A stretch of 64,000 bases of DNA from Thermothielavioides terrestris NRRL 8126 (taxonomy: Eukaryota; Ascomycota; Sordariomycetes; Sordariales; Chaetomiaceae): positions 4,712,001-4,776,000 of the forward strand of contig NC_016457.1 in the NCBI RefSeq assembly GCF_000226115.1, in the 5' to 3' direction. Positions 47,401-57,367 of the stretch are shown here, piece after piece. The position numbers and the translations under genes are program-made. The first letter of the stretch is position 1. Each line of letters begins with the position of its first letter. Under the pieces are notes generated by a model. It saw nothing but the letters and a program-made list of their open reading frames with translations. It searched no databases and had not been told where the DNA came from.

Positions 47401-48232
47401 CTAAAAGCGGCAAGTAGATAAGTATCGGCGGCTAGAAGAATTTAAAGTTGGTTAGGAGGTCTACATTACGAAGGGCCGCTAATAGACGAACCAACTAAGC
47501 GACAAGCTCAACTACCTAGTCGCTAGGCCTTTCTCAATTATCGTTAAGAAGGGTTATTCTTATAAGCTAAAGCTACCTAAGACCTAGAAGATATACCTAG
47601 TGTTTACTCTAGATCAACTCTAAAGGGCATTGAATGACCTATTACTAGGTTAAGAGCTTTAGCCTAAGCCGCTAATTAAGGTAGATAGCGAATTAGAATA
47701 GTAAGTTAAAAAGATTTTTACCTCCTAGATATTCAAAGGGAAACTCTAGTATTACGTTCAATAGATCGGTTAAGGCGAGGACTCTAAATGGTACGACGCT
47801 ACTAATTTTAAAAATGTACTATATCGCCTCTAGGAGTTCTACAAGGAATTCCCCTATATAGCCGAACTACCTTGGCGATTACCGTAATAGCTAAAAGCTT
47901 ATAAAGAGAATTACTTTGATAATAAATACCTAGATAATAACCTACTAATACCTAAAGGACAATGCAATCCAACTCGATCTAGGAGACGTTATATATACGT
48001 ATAAACCTACTATAAGGTCGTAGGATGATATTTCATCCTAGCTCCCTTATATACCCACTGGCCTAGATATAGCATCTTATATAGCCTAGTGGGCTATAGG
48101 GCAGATTTCTAAGTCCTATAGAACTCAATTGTATAAACTTTGTAAAAAATAGGCTTGCAAGCCAACTCTTCTAATTACCAACAGCTAGCGGAGGACTATA
48201 ATATATCTATCGTATAGGTACAACGCTTTTTC
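44451..48232 (+). pseudogene. Element III pol remnant with integrase chromodomain
   Basis: Protease-like VDFRVNGYTFF near 44575 (ancestral D-S-G-A). RT: FYIDY-stop-ALNEVTVKDRYLLP and FTKIDI near 45870-46010, then IYINDLIIYS near 46176-46206, where the first catalytic Asp of Y-x-D-D reads Asn (GAC to AAC). TETKFLRFIVSTEGV and an RNase H start follow. Integrase: GPQFISVF near 46992 and YP-stop-TDGQTEIINQYLD near 47070-47120. Chromodomain near 47740-47815: YYVQ-stop-IG-stop-GEDSKWYDATNFKN, the stops replacing the aromatic Trp residues. All breaks are transition-type. The domain set is complete in order, so the ancestor was an autonomous chromovirus. Confidence 0.9.
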
Positions 48233-48244
48233 GAGGGGGGGTAA

Positions 48245-48630
48245 TATAACAGTATAGTACGCTAACCACCGTTATATAACTCGTGTATAGACCTATTACG
48301 TGACTATACACTTACGTGACCTCCTAAGTTAGTAGATTTATAGGATTCGAGTCGACTTCCAGATTAAGAAGGAGGGGTTGACTTACCGATAAGGAAAAAC
48401 GCGTTGATAAGGCGAACCACGTCTTACCCCGCAACATATAGACTTTGTAGCCCCACTGCAAATTGTAGCCCTACTGCAAATTGTCTATATATATTACCTA
48501 AGGTATTTAAGCACAGTTTTCCACCTATATATTGATAGTTTTCCTCTCTCTCCTCAGACTTGAAGTCTTCGTCAATCGAGGATCAATTCAGCTACGAGTC
48601 ATCCAGCACTTGTTTTGCCTTGCTGTAACA
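48245..48630 (+). repeat. Element III 3' LTR
   Basis: 386 bp, beginning TATAACAGTATAGTACGC and ending ...GCTGTAACA. It is preceded by a G-rich polypurine tract and followed by the target duplication GTATT. Confidence 0.95.
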
Positions 48631-48635
48631 GTATT

Positions 48636-49440
48636 TAAGGAAGCCTAGCTCTCTAACTAGAGTAAGAAAGGAGTAATTGCCACTGTCTAAATCATCCTTA
48701 CGCCTTAGTCAAAGAAGGATATAGCCTACTAGATATACTATTATAAAGTTATAGGACTCCTACTAAATAAATAGCTAAGTAGCGTACCGCCTTTATAAAA
48801 CCTTATAGACGACCTTAGACAATAGCTACAAAGTACATTTCTAATACCTAGTACTATTCTACCCTTTCGACTAGAGGACTAGCAAGCTACTTTAGGTCTA
48901 TTAACGACATTTATAGAAGATCTTGACAATATATCAACCTAGTAGGATATTAAAGCTAAGATTATAGAGATTACTACGCTATAAGCGACTACGATATAAA
49001 GGTTTGTTGATGCCTCTATAGACAAGATGAACTAGGAGCGCCTCCTTAGTAGCGACCTAGTCAAGGACCTTAGGGTACTAGTATAGGTAGCCCTTAAGAA
49101 GATAGTACTCGATCTCTACCTTTAGGAAGAGGAGACGCTTGTCTATATGCTTATAAGGAGGCTAGACTACCTTAAGATGCTTTATACGCTAGTATAGAAG
49201 TATCTTTAAGCGTATAAATCATCTATATTATCTAACTAGATGTCACCTTCAGTATAGTACTATAGTAAGCGCCCTTATAAGGAGCTTACGAAGCCTAGAC
49301 GTCTACTTCGCCTACCACTATACAACCTATACAACTATACCTTCGTTTATAAGTATAAGTATCTAATATAGTAGTAGGGCTAGGACGTATATATTAAAGA
49401 GGTAGAGGAGTACGAAAGACGGTAGGATCAGCTACTATAG
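48636..49440 (+). pseudogene. Element I third frame, part 3 (after element III)
   Basis: Joining 42079 to 48636 keeps the reading frame: ...VIYLVVF is followed by KEA-stop-LSN. The frame goes on with a Leu/Lys/Asp-rich helical sequence (FVDASIDKMN, LLSSDLVKDLRVLV, EEETLVYMLIRRLDYLKM) and then a Tyr/Arg-rich end. Stops are TAG/TAA only, as far as I read. The frame ends about 130 bp before the 3' LTR polypurine tract, so the gene belongs inside the retroelement. No domain was recognised in this part. Confidence 0.6.
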
Positions 49441-49578
49441 CCAACTAGACCTTTGTAAGCCGAGCGAGCTATATATAGGGAGTAGCTCAAGGAGTAGCGA
49501 CGATAAGAAGCGCCTACTAAGAGAGCTTTTAAAGTATAAGCTTACCTATAGAAGTATATAGTAAGCTCGAAAGGGAAG

Positions 49579-50077
49579 TGTAGATTAGGGTAATAGACTA
49601 CCTAGATATAGGGGGACCTAGTTTTTCTACTTTTCTATTTATCTTAGAGCGTTATATTCGTTGTTAAGGGGTCTAGCCCTCTAATTATATATATTTAAAT
49701 AGGCTAAGCCTATCTTCTTTATTATTAAGTAAGATATTAAGCAATTGTTAATATATATTTATTGATACTACGTTGGTAGTCCTCCTTCTTTTAGGAAGGC
49801 TATTGAGCCTCTCCTTTCGTTGTTCTACCTCTATCTAGACGATAGGCATTCGAGCTATTGAGCTCTGACCGTATTCTTATTGTCTTTTATCTTTCTACTA
49901 TATCCTACTAGATATACCTGAGCTACGTATCTTCCTCTTAGGAGACATCCTTCCTACCACTCGATATACACTATCTTTATCTGTCCAGAGGTACACTACA
50001 TTCCTTTAGGAGCTATTTTACACGTCTAATCCTGGGTGTAGTGGGGTAGGTTGGTATAGAGGTTTTGCACCATTTCA
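49579..50077 (+). repeat. Element I 3' LTR
   Basis: 499 bp, starting TGTAGATTAGGGTAATAG after the purine run GAAAGGGAAG and ending GCACCATTTCA. It becomes less AT-rich towards its right end, close to the block boundary. Confidence 0.87.
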
Positions 50078-50124
50078 TTGTATTTGGCAGTCTCCGAAAT
50101 TAGTCTTAGCGAGACCTCTTTAAC
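50078..50124 (+). mobile_element. TIR element copy A, right end
   Basis: Starts TTGTATTTGGCAG and ends with the inverted repeat ...GAGACCTCTTTAAC. It aligns to the last 48 bp of copies C and D and completes the element interrupted at 19766. Confidence 0.82.
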
Positions 50125-50180
50125 GACGACTGGCTTGATTTCTGCCAGTTTGGGTAGTCAGGGAGGGGGCTTCCACGGAG

Positions 50181-50547
50181 GTTATAGAGGTCTCGCCAAG
50201 ACTCATTTCGGAGGTTACCGCTTATAAGTATTTACAAATCGCTAAGGGGTTGACGACTTCGAGCAATATCAATAACGAACAATCGTAAAGACTCGTTGCA
50301 ACAACTTTACGAAACCTCAATCAAATCGAAAAAAAAGAAAACTAAGATAACCTATACCCTAACTATAACCTATATCCTAATTATAACCCGAACACTAACT
50401 AGCGGGGGCTAGCGCCGTCCCCTGTACCCCCGGCGAACTAACCGCTTGGCGATAGTGTAAACGCCTTGGCGATCGTGGCTACGTAAAAACGTTGTAAAAA
50501 CAGTGTCGACAATTGGCCGAAATTAGTCTTAGCGGGACCTCTTTAGC
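50181..50547 (-). mobile_element. TIR element (MITE-like) copy B, inverted
   Basis: 367 bp, in opposite orientation to A, C and D. Left end GTTATAGAGGTCTCGCC, right end GCGGGACCTCTTTAGC. The internal AAAAAAGAAAAC and CCTAAC-rich core is the reverse complement of the others. It lies only 56 bp from the end of copy A, which makes an inverted pair. Confidence 0.88.
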
Positions 50548-53500
50548 CATTAGCGGCTATGGAATATAGACTTGGGCCTGGGAGCTAGGTGCAAGGGCTC
50601 TGCCATACGCCTCTCTTCTGTTTTCCGGGTACCAACGCCCAGCTCCCACGCCGAGCCTGTCTACGCGCCCCCTCATGCAGTGTATGGGATAATCCGATAC
50701 TCATGCTTGGCCTTGTTCCTCTTCCAGGAGTCTAGAGCCGTGTGCCCACAGGTAGGCTACTTACTGCTACACTACAAGGAACATCAACTTCCAGTTCAGT
50801 AATAGCCTTCATAGCATGACATCCAAGCACTGACGGAGCTCAGCAGGAGGCGGTTGGTCGAAGCAGTGACCCCTGAGCGCACTTATGGTGAGCGCCACAA
50901 CAAGAGGTTAACAGGCCCACCCTCGGCCAGGGCTAATGCAAGCTTTACACTTTGTGCCAACTCGAGAGACGTGTCTCAACCATGGTTCTGGGACCTGCAG
51001 GTCCGAGCACAGGCATTCGACAACGTGCGAGTTGCGCAGGAGGACATGACCGGAAGCTTGAAGGAAGTGTCCAAGCGGTAAGTCACTATGAGGACGCTAT
51101 CGTGCTCATAAGGCCCATATCCACAACTTGAATCAACGATCCCGGCGCTATTATGGGCCCTCTTGCGGCCGATAGTGCTGTGGGTTCCTGCCGCGGCGGT
51201 TCCATCACTCCCAACTCCTTGGTAGGTCTCTCCATCTCCGATGCCACCCGCTCGGAGGTGGTGAGACTCCGACCGAGTACGGAATACACAGGTAGATACT
51301 TTCGCAGCGAGAGGGGGGAAGCTGGCTGTCACCCCCCTGGGAGTGGCACAACTCCTGTCATGTACACGACAAATTAAGTGACAGAAAGCCCAGACCTTAG
51401 CTCCGTCGCACTGGAGAGTTCCTGGCAGTTGGTACCTTCCCCCGCGCGCGATGCGGACACCATCATGTCAACGCCATCGAGCTAGTGACTTGGCTAAGCT
51501 TGGGTATCCTTCGACGCGAAGGTTGGCGCTCACGGCCCGAAACATAAGACTCGGGGGATTAGGTCCGCCCGTCGGCGTCACCATGTAGTGTAAATGGTGT
51601 ATTCCGTACCTACTAACGTTAGGTACTATGGAGATTTGATTGATTGTCGTTCGTTGCAGCGGAATGAACCGTCATCGTTAGGCTCAAAGCTGGGTATACT
51701 GCGTAAGAGCCAAGGGGGGAGCTTCCATAACTCGGTCGAGTCGGCGAGCGGCTTTGCGAGGTTAGTTAGCATGTCCTGTGTTCACCAAGTCGACGATTAA
51801 GGGGTCTGTCCACTGTGTACACTAACGCTCCTCCTGTTCAACGAAGGTTCTTGGTGTTGAGTTAGCGGAGATCAAGACTACCTTACCTAAACTATAACAG
51901 GACAAACTCTCTCCGAGCCTCGGCACGGAGGTTGCCGTTGGCCAAGAGCCTAGCCAGCTAGACCCTAACCCAAAGCAGCACAGGCCGCATGGCACTTAAC
52001 TCCTCAGGGTTCATCACTTTGTTGAGCCGGGAGAAGCTGGGTCGCGATTACCTGGTCGCAAGTTCTCGCGCAGATTCAATTCATCCGGCGAAGAAGCGAG
52101 AACCGGCTCGACCGCTGAGTGCGACGAATGCCGGTTGGCGAGTGTCCACCTCCCTGCACAGTAACTGGCAGTTCTGTCGAGACTTTAGCCTTCAAGGCAG
52201 CTTGGCCCTTTCACTTTAACAGCAGGGACTCATTTCAAGCGCGGTAACCCAATAACGAGCAACTCGCAACGACGGCAGATCATGTACTGCGGTATTCCGT
52301 CGTTTGCTTCCTGTGCTAGTGTACGGCATGATGCAGCTTCTCACTCTTCTCCAGCGTCTCATCGTCCCATCGGCGGCTGATAAGAAGAGCCGACAGCCCA
52401 GCTGTGCAGGGGCTCATGCACTCGGAATTATTCCGTCGATCATCGGAATGCGGCACACACTTTGGAGGGGGGCAGGATCGACTGCGACCTTCGGCGATCG
52501 ACCGCGCAGGTCGCACAAGAGGAGAGCCTCCCGCCTCCAGGAACCTGTGGCAGAGAGCACTGTGCTACACTCCACGAAGTGTCAGGCGGGCAGGACGGAA
52601 GTACTGTGATACAGAGAGCAGCTCGCAGCACCCGCTGGCGCTGATCAGCTTCCAGTTGCTTGCTCGGGATGCAATGATCCTCTTCCAGCGGCGCGGCCAT
52701 GCATGACATCTCGGCGAGACCTCTCCGGACGGCCAGGCGCTAATTTCGTGTGACGGAGTCATGTCTTCTGCATGGTGTGTGCCGTGCAAGCCTGGCGTCG
52801 GTCGTATTGGTGGTCGATGCAGAGCATCCAGAAACAAAGCACACTCGCGTCAGCGGAATGTGTCCTGCGTATGCAGGAAAAGATGTGTGCCTGCAGATTG
52901 CCGGACGGCTTAATAACTCCCTGGTACCCCCACATGCCGGCCTGTCTTCTGCCAGGCCATCTCACTTTCCCGTCGTATCACAGTAGTGTACACGATCATC
53001 TCGGTGTTAGAGCGAGGAACCGGGTCTAGCGTACATCGTGTAGTGTACCGCGCCTCACCTGCAGTTTTATCCAAATGCGAAGCCGGTTTGCAGTGGTCGA
53101 GGGCGCACGGCGAAGGCGAATCAGATCATGGAGGGGTGTCGGCGCCACCACTTCGCAGTATGTATACGCCGTCTTCGTGCTTCGTTCCGGTTTCCGCGCT
53201 CTTCAATGGCGAGGAGAGCGCAGAACAATGTCTCACAATAACTCTTGCTTTTCGTCCCTCCCCCTCCCCCCAACACTTGAGGTATGGAGAGCCGAAGTTC
53301 GATGGCGGCAGCAGCCACGACGGCCCGAGCAACGCGGCCCTGACTGACCGGTTGAGCTGATCGCCCAGACCGCTTGCTGCAGAGTCGAGCGGATGAGGAA
53401 GTTAGTGGGCCAGTGTTTGAACCGAACCGGGAAAAAACAAACGATCCCGACACCACTTGGCCGAAGGCACAGAACACCAGAATATTGCAGCGGAGACCGC

Positions 53501-53787
53501 TGTGCATTCTCGTTAATTGTGAAAAACGGACTACTACCAGACGATGTAGTGTCAGGTAGTTATTGCGGGCCCTTTCCTGCACAGGCAACCGCTTGTTGCA
53601 GACCCACGGAGCGCTGATCGCCCCAAGACGCTGCGAAATAAAGCAAGGAGCATGACGGGACGGCGCGAGGCAAAGAAATAAAGTTGGAGGTTGCCGTTTT
53701 CGATCGCCCAAACGTCGACCCTGGCCTCATAACTCCATCGCACTGCAAGCAGAGCCAGCTGAAACTCCATGTCCTTACACGCTGGAG
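50548..53787. other. Gene-poor flank of the repeat block
   Basis: Base composition returns to near normal. Many overlapping small frames occur in all phases, none with a domain or consistent coding character (the longest is 196 codons, minus strand, 53121-53711). I see no gene. Confidence 0.4.
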
Positions 53788-54175
53788 GTTATAGAGGTCC
53801 CGCCAAGACTAATTTCGGCCAATTGTCGGCAATGTTTTTACAACGTCAGTACCCCGCTAAGATCGCCAAGGGGTTTGCACTATCGCCACAGGTTAGCTAC
53901 GGGTTAGTTCGCCGGGGGTACGGGGGGCGGCGCTAGCCCCCCGCTGGTTAGGATTCGGGTTAAAGTTAGGGTGAGGGTCAAGGTTAGGGTGCGGGTTAAC
54001 TTCGTTTTCTTTTTTTTCGATTTGGTTGAGGTTTGGTAAAGTTGTTGCTGTGAGTCTTCGCGATTGTGCATTGTCGATGTTGCTCTAAGTCGTCGCGGCC
54101 CCGCTTACCCCGTAGCGATTGTAAATACTTGTAAGCGGCAACCTCCGAAATTAGTCTTGGCGGGACCTCTATAAC
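53788..54175 (+). mobile_element. TIR element (MITE-like) copy C
   Basis: 388 bp with 31-bp terminal inverted repeats that I read as perfect (GTTATAGAGGTCCCGCC at the left, its complement at the right). A TA next to each end fits a TA target duplication. There is no coding capacity. The core has degenerate TTAGGGT/GGGTTA units and a TTTTTTCGATTTGG block. It is the least mutated copy. Confidence 0.92.
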
Positions 54176-54623
54176 TACGACCCAGAATCCAGGGGTCGTC
54201 CGTCCATGGGTGGTGCCGAGCAACGGTGGACTGGCTGACCGCATTCTCATTCAGGTGCCCGGGCCACCCGATAACTAAGGGAAGGTAGGTTAGCGTCAAT
54301 CATTGAGAGCGACACGAAACTCCAAAGCGAATGTCATGACAGCTCTGTGGCGTGTGGGTGGGGAATAGAGATCGCGGCTGCCGCTGCAGATGGAGGGCGC
54401 CATCCAGGCCGTCTTGTGACCTCTGCGCTAACTGCAGTATCGGATCCCGATGCCGTGCAAACCAATGACCTGCAGATGAGGTGCGTCGTGGACTTCGCCT
54501 CCAATATACATACGGAGCGTGCGCGTTGAGGAATGCACACCTGTCCGGTCTGTTGTCAAGCAGCTTTGCCAACCTGGAAGGTACTTCAGGTTTCTCTGGA
54601 CAGTCCCATATGAGGTGCACATA
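54176..54623. other. Intergenic DNA between repeats
   Basis: Short frames on both strands overlap each other without a recognised domain. No gene is supported. Confidence 0.35.
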
Positions 54624-55163
54624 CACTCCAACCCTTGTTTGTTTGTTAGCTTGGTACTTACGGTGGATCACAACAGGGATGTGAAAGCCAATCAACATTG
54701 GATTACAAAGACTGTACAGTACTTAATCCTCCATAGAAAAACAGAGGCGAAACAGGTCAATTTCAGTACCCCGTGTACCCCCCCTGATTCTCAATCACCT
54801 GCGCCAGCCGCCTTGGCATGGAATGAACCAACTGCAACAGATAGTCAGAAGGCACTGCATCCCACGCCTGCAAAATAGCTTCCTTCAATGCCTCGCCAGT
54901 TGGCCAAATAGGATAGTTGCGTTCGATCCATCGCTACCTACCTGGCTTGATCTGGCTAATTTGGCTGATTTGGCTGCCCTGGCCGATTTGGAAGGATTTG
55001 ATGGTTTTGATGGTGGTGATGCTTTTTTGATGGTTTGGTTGAATGCTGTGCCAGAGCCAGGAACTGAACTAGTGGGTGAAAAGGCCAATTTTTGGTTAGC
55101 TACAGGCCCCTGTCAAAAAGTGGGGCGAAGAACCAAACTAACAAACAAACAAGGGTTGGAGTG
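54624..55163 (-). mobile_element. Internally deleted Tc1/mariner-like transposon
   Basis: 540 bp, flanked by TA on both sides (54622-54623 and 55164-55165). Terminal inverted repeats of about 30 bp begin CACTCCAACCCTTGTTTG. The interior keeps the 3' end of a transposase gene on the minus strand, plus unrelated TTTGGCTGA-type repeats. It cannot be autonomous. Confidence 0.88.
54763..54930 (-). pseudogene. Tc1/mariner transposase, C-terminal fragment
   Basis: The minus-strand frame reads WIERNYPIWPTGEALKEAI, then AWDAVPSDYLLQLVHSMPRR, then VIENQGGYTGY and a stop. This matches the conserved end of Tc1-type transposases (AW..IP..Y...L..SMPRR...VI...G..T.Y). The DDE catalytic domain and DNA-binding domains are absent. 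The frame itself has no RIP-type stop. Confidence 0.85.
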
Positions 55164-55175
55164 TAAGGGGTAGAC

Positions 55176-55551
55176 GTTAAAGAGGTCCCGCCAAGACTAA
55201 TTTCGGCCAATTGTCGGCTATGTTTTTACAACGTTTTTACGCAACCCCGATCGCTAAGGCGTTTGCTCTATCGCTAAAGGTTAGTTCGCCGAGGGTATAG
55301 GGGGCGGCGCCAGCCCCCCGCTGGTTAGGGTTTAGGTTAAGGTTAGGATACGGGTTATAGTTAGGGTGCGGGTTATCCTCGTTTTCTTTTTTTTCGATTT
55401 GGTTGAGTTTTCGTAGAGTTGTTGCGACGAGTCTTTGCGATTGTTGTTGTTGATGTTGCTCGAAGTCGTCGTGGCCTGCTCACCCCTTGGCGATTTGTAA
55501 TTCCTTGTACGCGGTAAAATCCGAAATTAGTCTTGGCGGGACCTCTTTAAC
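55176..55551 (+). mobile_element. TIR element (MITE-like) copy D
   Basis: 376 bp; ends GTTAAAGAGGTCCCGCC and complement. It inserted only 12 bp from the mariner-like element. Same orientation and core as copy C. The five bases left of it (TAGAC) are also shared with copy A. Confidence 0.92.
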
Positions 55552-56989
55552 GACGACCTATTGCTGCTGGTTGGCCTATGCAGGGTCGGCCACATGGTTT
55601 TGAACCAGGGGCCAGCAGAATCTTGTTGGTCCCTTCGTTGCTGTGGTGCGGTGAGACGTTGAGAACCCGGAAACGCAGTCATGCAAACGACAACCACAAA
55701 CCAAGAGCGTATCTGTACCGTGCTGTGGTATCTACAGCGGTCATGGTCTTGAAGCGGGCAGGGCAGCCGGGAGTGCTGACTACCTGACCTACCTACCTAA
55801 GGTAGGGACTTAACCGCTTACCTCAAAAACGTTAGTTCATAGTACATACAGCGCCAATGCAACATGCGGTTATCACTGCGTAGGTACTATAAGGAACCTA
55901 GTGTAGGTGGTGCGACTCCCGAGCTATTCTTGTCGCATGGGGGGGAACGTCGACAACGAGCCTCCATGTTGGAAGCACGCAACGGGGTGGTCCAGCGTGG
56001 GGGGCTAGTACACTACTAGTGGAGTGAAGGAACAACTGTGTACGGAATACTCCGTACAGGACATTACACTGGACTCTCGTTTGGAGCCTCGCCCCTCGCA
56101 GCTCTTTCCCCATCTTTCTCTGAGCGACAGATTCCGAAACCAGGCACCTTGGCGGGGCGCAAGAACACAACGGCAGAAGGGGCCCGGCTGCTGGTTACGA
56201 TCCAGGGTCGCGTTGTGAGTGCAATCGAACCGCTTCCACATTGCATGCCTCCGGTACACAGTACATATAGTGTACAGAGAGCACAACTGCGCAAGCACCC
56301 GGTCTTCCTGGAGCGTTGGCCTTTTTTTTTTTTGTTGCATCTCTTCACCTCGGTATACGGACTACCTACGCCTCCGTGAAGGAATGAGCCCGAGATTCCA
56401 GCGCCGAGTTCCTGGAGAACCTGGAATGACACCCCTGAGTGCCTGCAATGCTTCGTCGTCGGGGTCAAATCTCAGGTGGCCATCGAACCGAGCGCACGGT
56501 CCGACTCGTTGCTGGTAACCCGGAAACGCTAACATCAGTTGACCCACACCATCGATTAGCGAACTGCCCAGGGTTTGCGGGGCATACTTCCAATTCAGGT
56601 GTAACTACCCCGGACTGCGCACATCGTCGTGCACACAACGCAAGCGGGTGAGAAAAGGGGTTTGGCGTTTGGCGGGCATGTTCTCTGGGGCAGTGATTGA
56701 CCGACACTTTGAACTCCTGGCTCGAGGACAAGAAAAGAGAGGGCAGACCCCATAGCACCCATGCTCTTCGACTCGTTTCTGGTCCACTGAGGTCCCGCCG
56801 CCCCCGTCAATCAAAATACCGTACCCTTAGTGTGTGGACGGTGACGTTTTTGAGGATAATGTTCAGGAGAGCTAACCTGGTGACTGACAAAAAGAGCAAA
56901 ATCCTCCGGTGAGAGATACATGGTACACATAAGTAGCTGCAGCGCGGATCCAAGGGAAAGAAGAAGGAAGGAAGCACAGATCTACAATA
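55552..56989. other. Intergenic DNA between repeats
   Basis: Contains an 18-bp near-perfect palindrome at 56040. Frames up to 134 codons overlap in several phases, with no recognised domain. No gene is supported. Confidence 0.35.
56040..56057. repeat. Palindrome GTACGGAATACTCCGTAC
   Basis: 18 bp, one mismatch pair from a perfect palindrome. Related to the perfect version at 57490. Half-sites such as TACGGAATA or TATTCCGTA recur at about 16979, 51280, 51600 and 57848. Confidence 0.7.
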
Positions 56990-57367
56990 CAATGCTTGTT
57001 TGTTTGTTAGTTTGGTTCTTAGCCCCACTTTTTAGCAGGGGGCTACAGCCAACCAAAGTTGGCATTTTCACTGGCCGATTCTACTCTCAAGCCTCATCAC
57101 TCTCCAGACTTCAAGTCTAAGTGAGGCACGTTCGGAGAAAGTGAAGCAGTAGATTGAACGCAATTCTCCTGTCTAGCTAGCTGGCTAAGTACCAAAGGAA
57201 GCTACATTGCGGGGAAAAGCTACGGTGCCCACTGACTTCCATTCTATTGTGGTTAGTCCATTCTATGCCAAGACGGATAGGTAGGTACCTGATAGCTCTG
57301 GTGATTTAGAGTTCTGGTCCTGATCCACCAAAAGTACCAGACTAACGAACAAACAAGGGGGGCATTG
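56990..57367. mobile_element. Short Tc1/mariner-like non-autonomous element
   Basis: 378 bp, flanked by TA (56988-56989 and 57368-57369). The ends share TTGTTTGTTTGTTAGTTTGG with the element at 54624, and subterminal GCCCCACTTTTT...GGGGCTAC sequence is also shared. The terminal few bases (CAATG...) differ, so it is a related but separate subfamily. There is no coding remnant. Confidence 0.78.

Larger units (their letters stand above)
42080..48630 (+). mobile_element. Ty3/gypsy chromovirus (element III), nested in element I
   Basis: 6551 bp. 386-bp LTRs at 42080-42465 and 48245-48630 are flanked by a perfect 5-bp target duplication, GTATT (42075-42079 and 48631-48635). Plus-strand remnants run gag, protease, RT, RNase H, integrase, chromodomain. 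A G-rich polypurine tract (GAGGGGGGG) precedes the 3' LTR at about 48233-48241. Size and layout are typical of fungal chromoviruses. All frames are RIP-broken. Confidence 0.95.
19767..50077 (+). mobile_element. Outer Ty3/gypsy-type LTR retroelement (element I), host to nested elements II and III
   Basis: It is bounded by matching LTRs at 19767-20266 and 49579-50077. The span is 30311 bp; removing element II and element III, each with one target duplication, leaves about 13.16 kb. Coding remnants on the plus strand run gag, protease, RT, integrase and then a third frame with a C48-protease-like domain. A purine run (GAAAGGGAAG) lies right before the 3' LTR, as expected for a polypurine tract. 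The flanking pentamers (TTATT / TTGTA) are not identical. The block is extremely TA-rich, with frames broken mainly by TAG/TAA, as RIP produces. Confidence 0.88.

Noticed and set aside
19600..50080. CRISPR-like or satellite array in the AT-rich block
   Set aside because: Repetition is of LTR and short TA-rich type only. There is no regular spacer pattern, and the host is eukaryotic.
19600..50080. Centromere core
   Set aside because: An AT-rich RIPed nest of chromoviruses resembles fungal pericentric DNA, but it is only 30 kb, with ordinary genes on both sides. Sequence alone cannot show CENP-A occupancy.
53121..53711. 196-codon minus-strand frame in the gene-poor flank
   Set aside because: It overlaps other frames of similar length, has no recognised domain and has no start-region or intron support.
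53940..54000. Interstitial telomere array
   Set aside because: The TTAGGG-like units are degenerate, only a few copies long and present in the core of every TIR element copy. They belong to that element and do not mark a chromosome end.
54885..55088. Minus-strand frame (67 codons) inside the mariner-like element
   Set aside because: It is Ser/Lys/Pro-rich from internal simple repeats and in a different frame from the recognised transposase tail.
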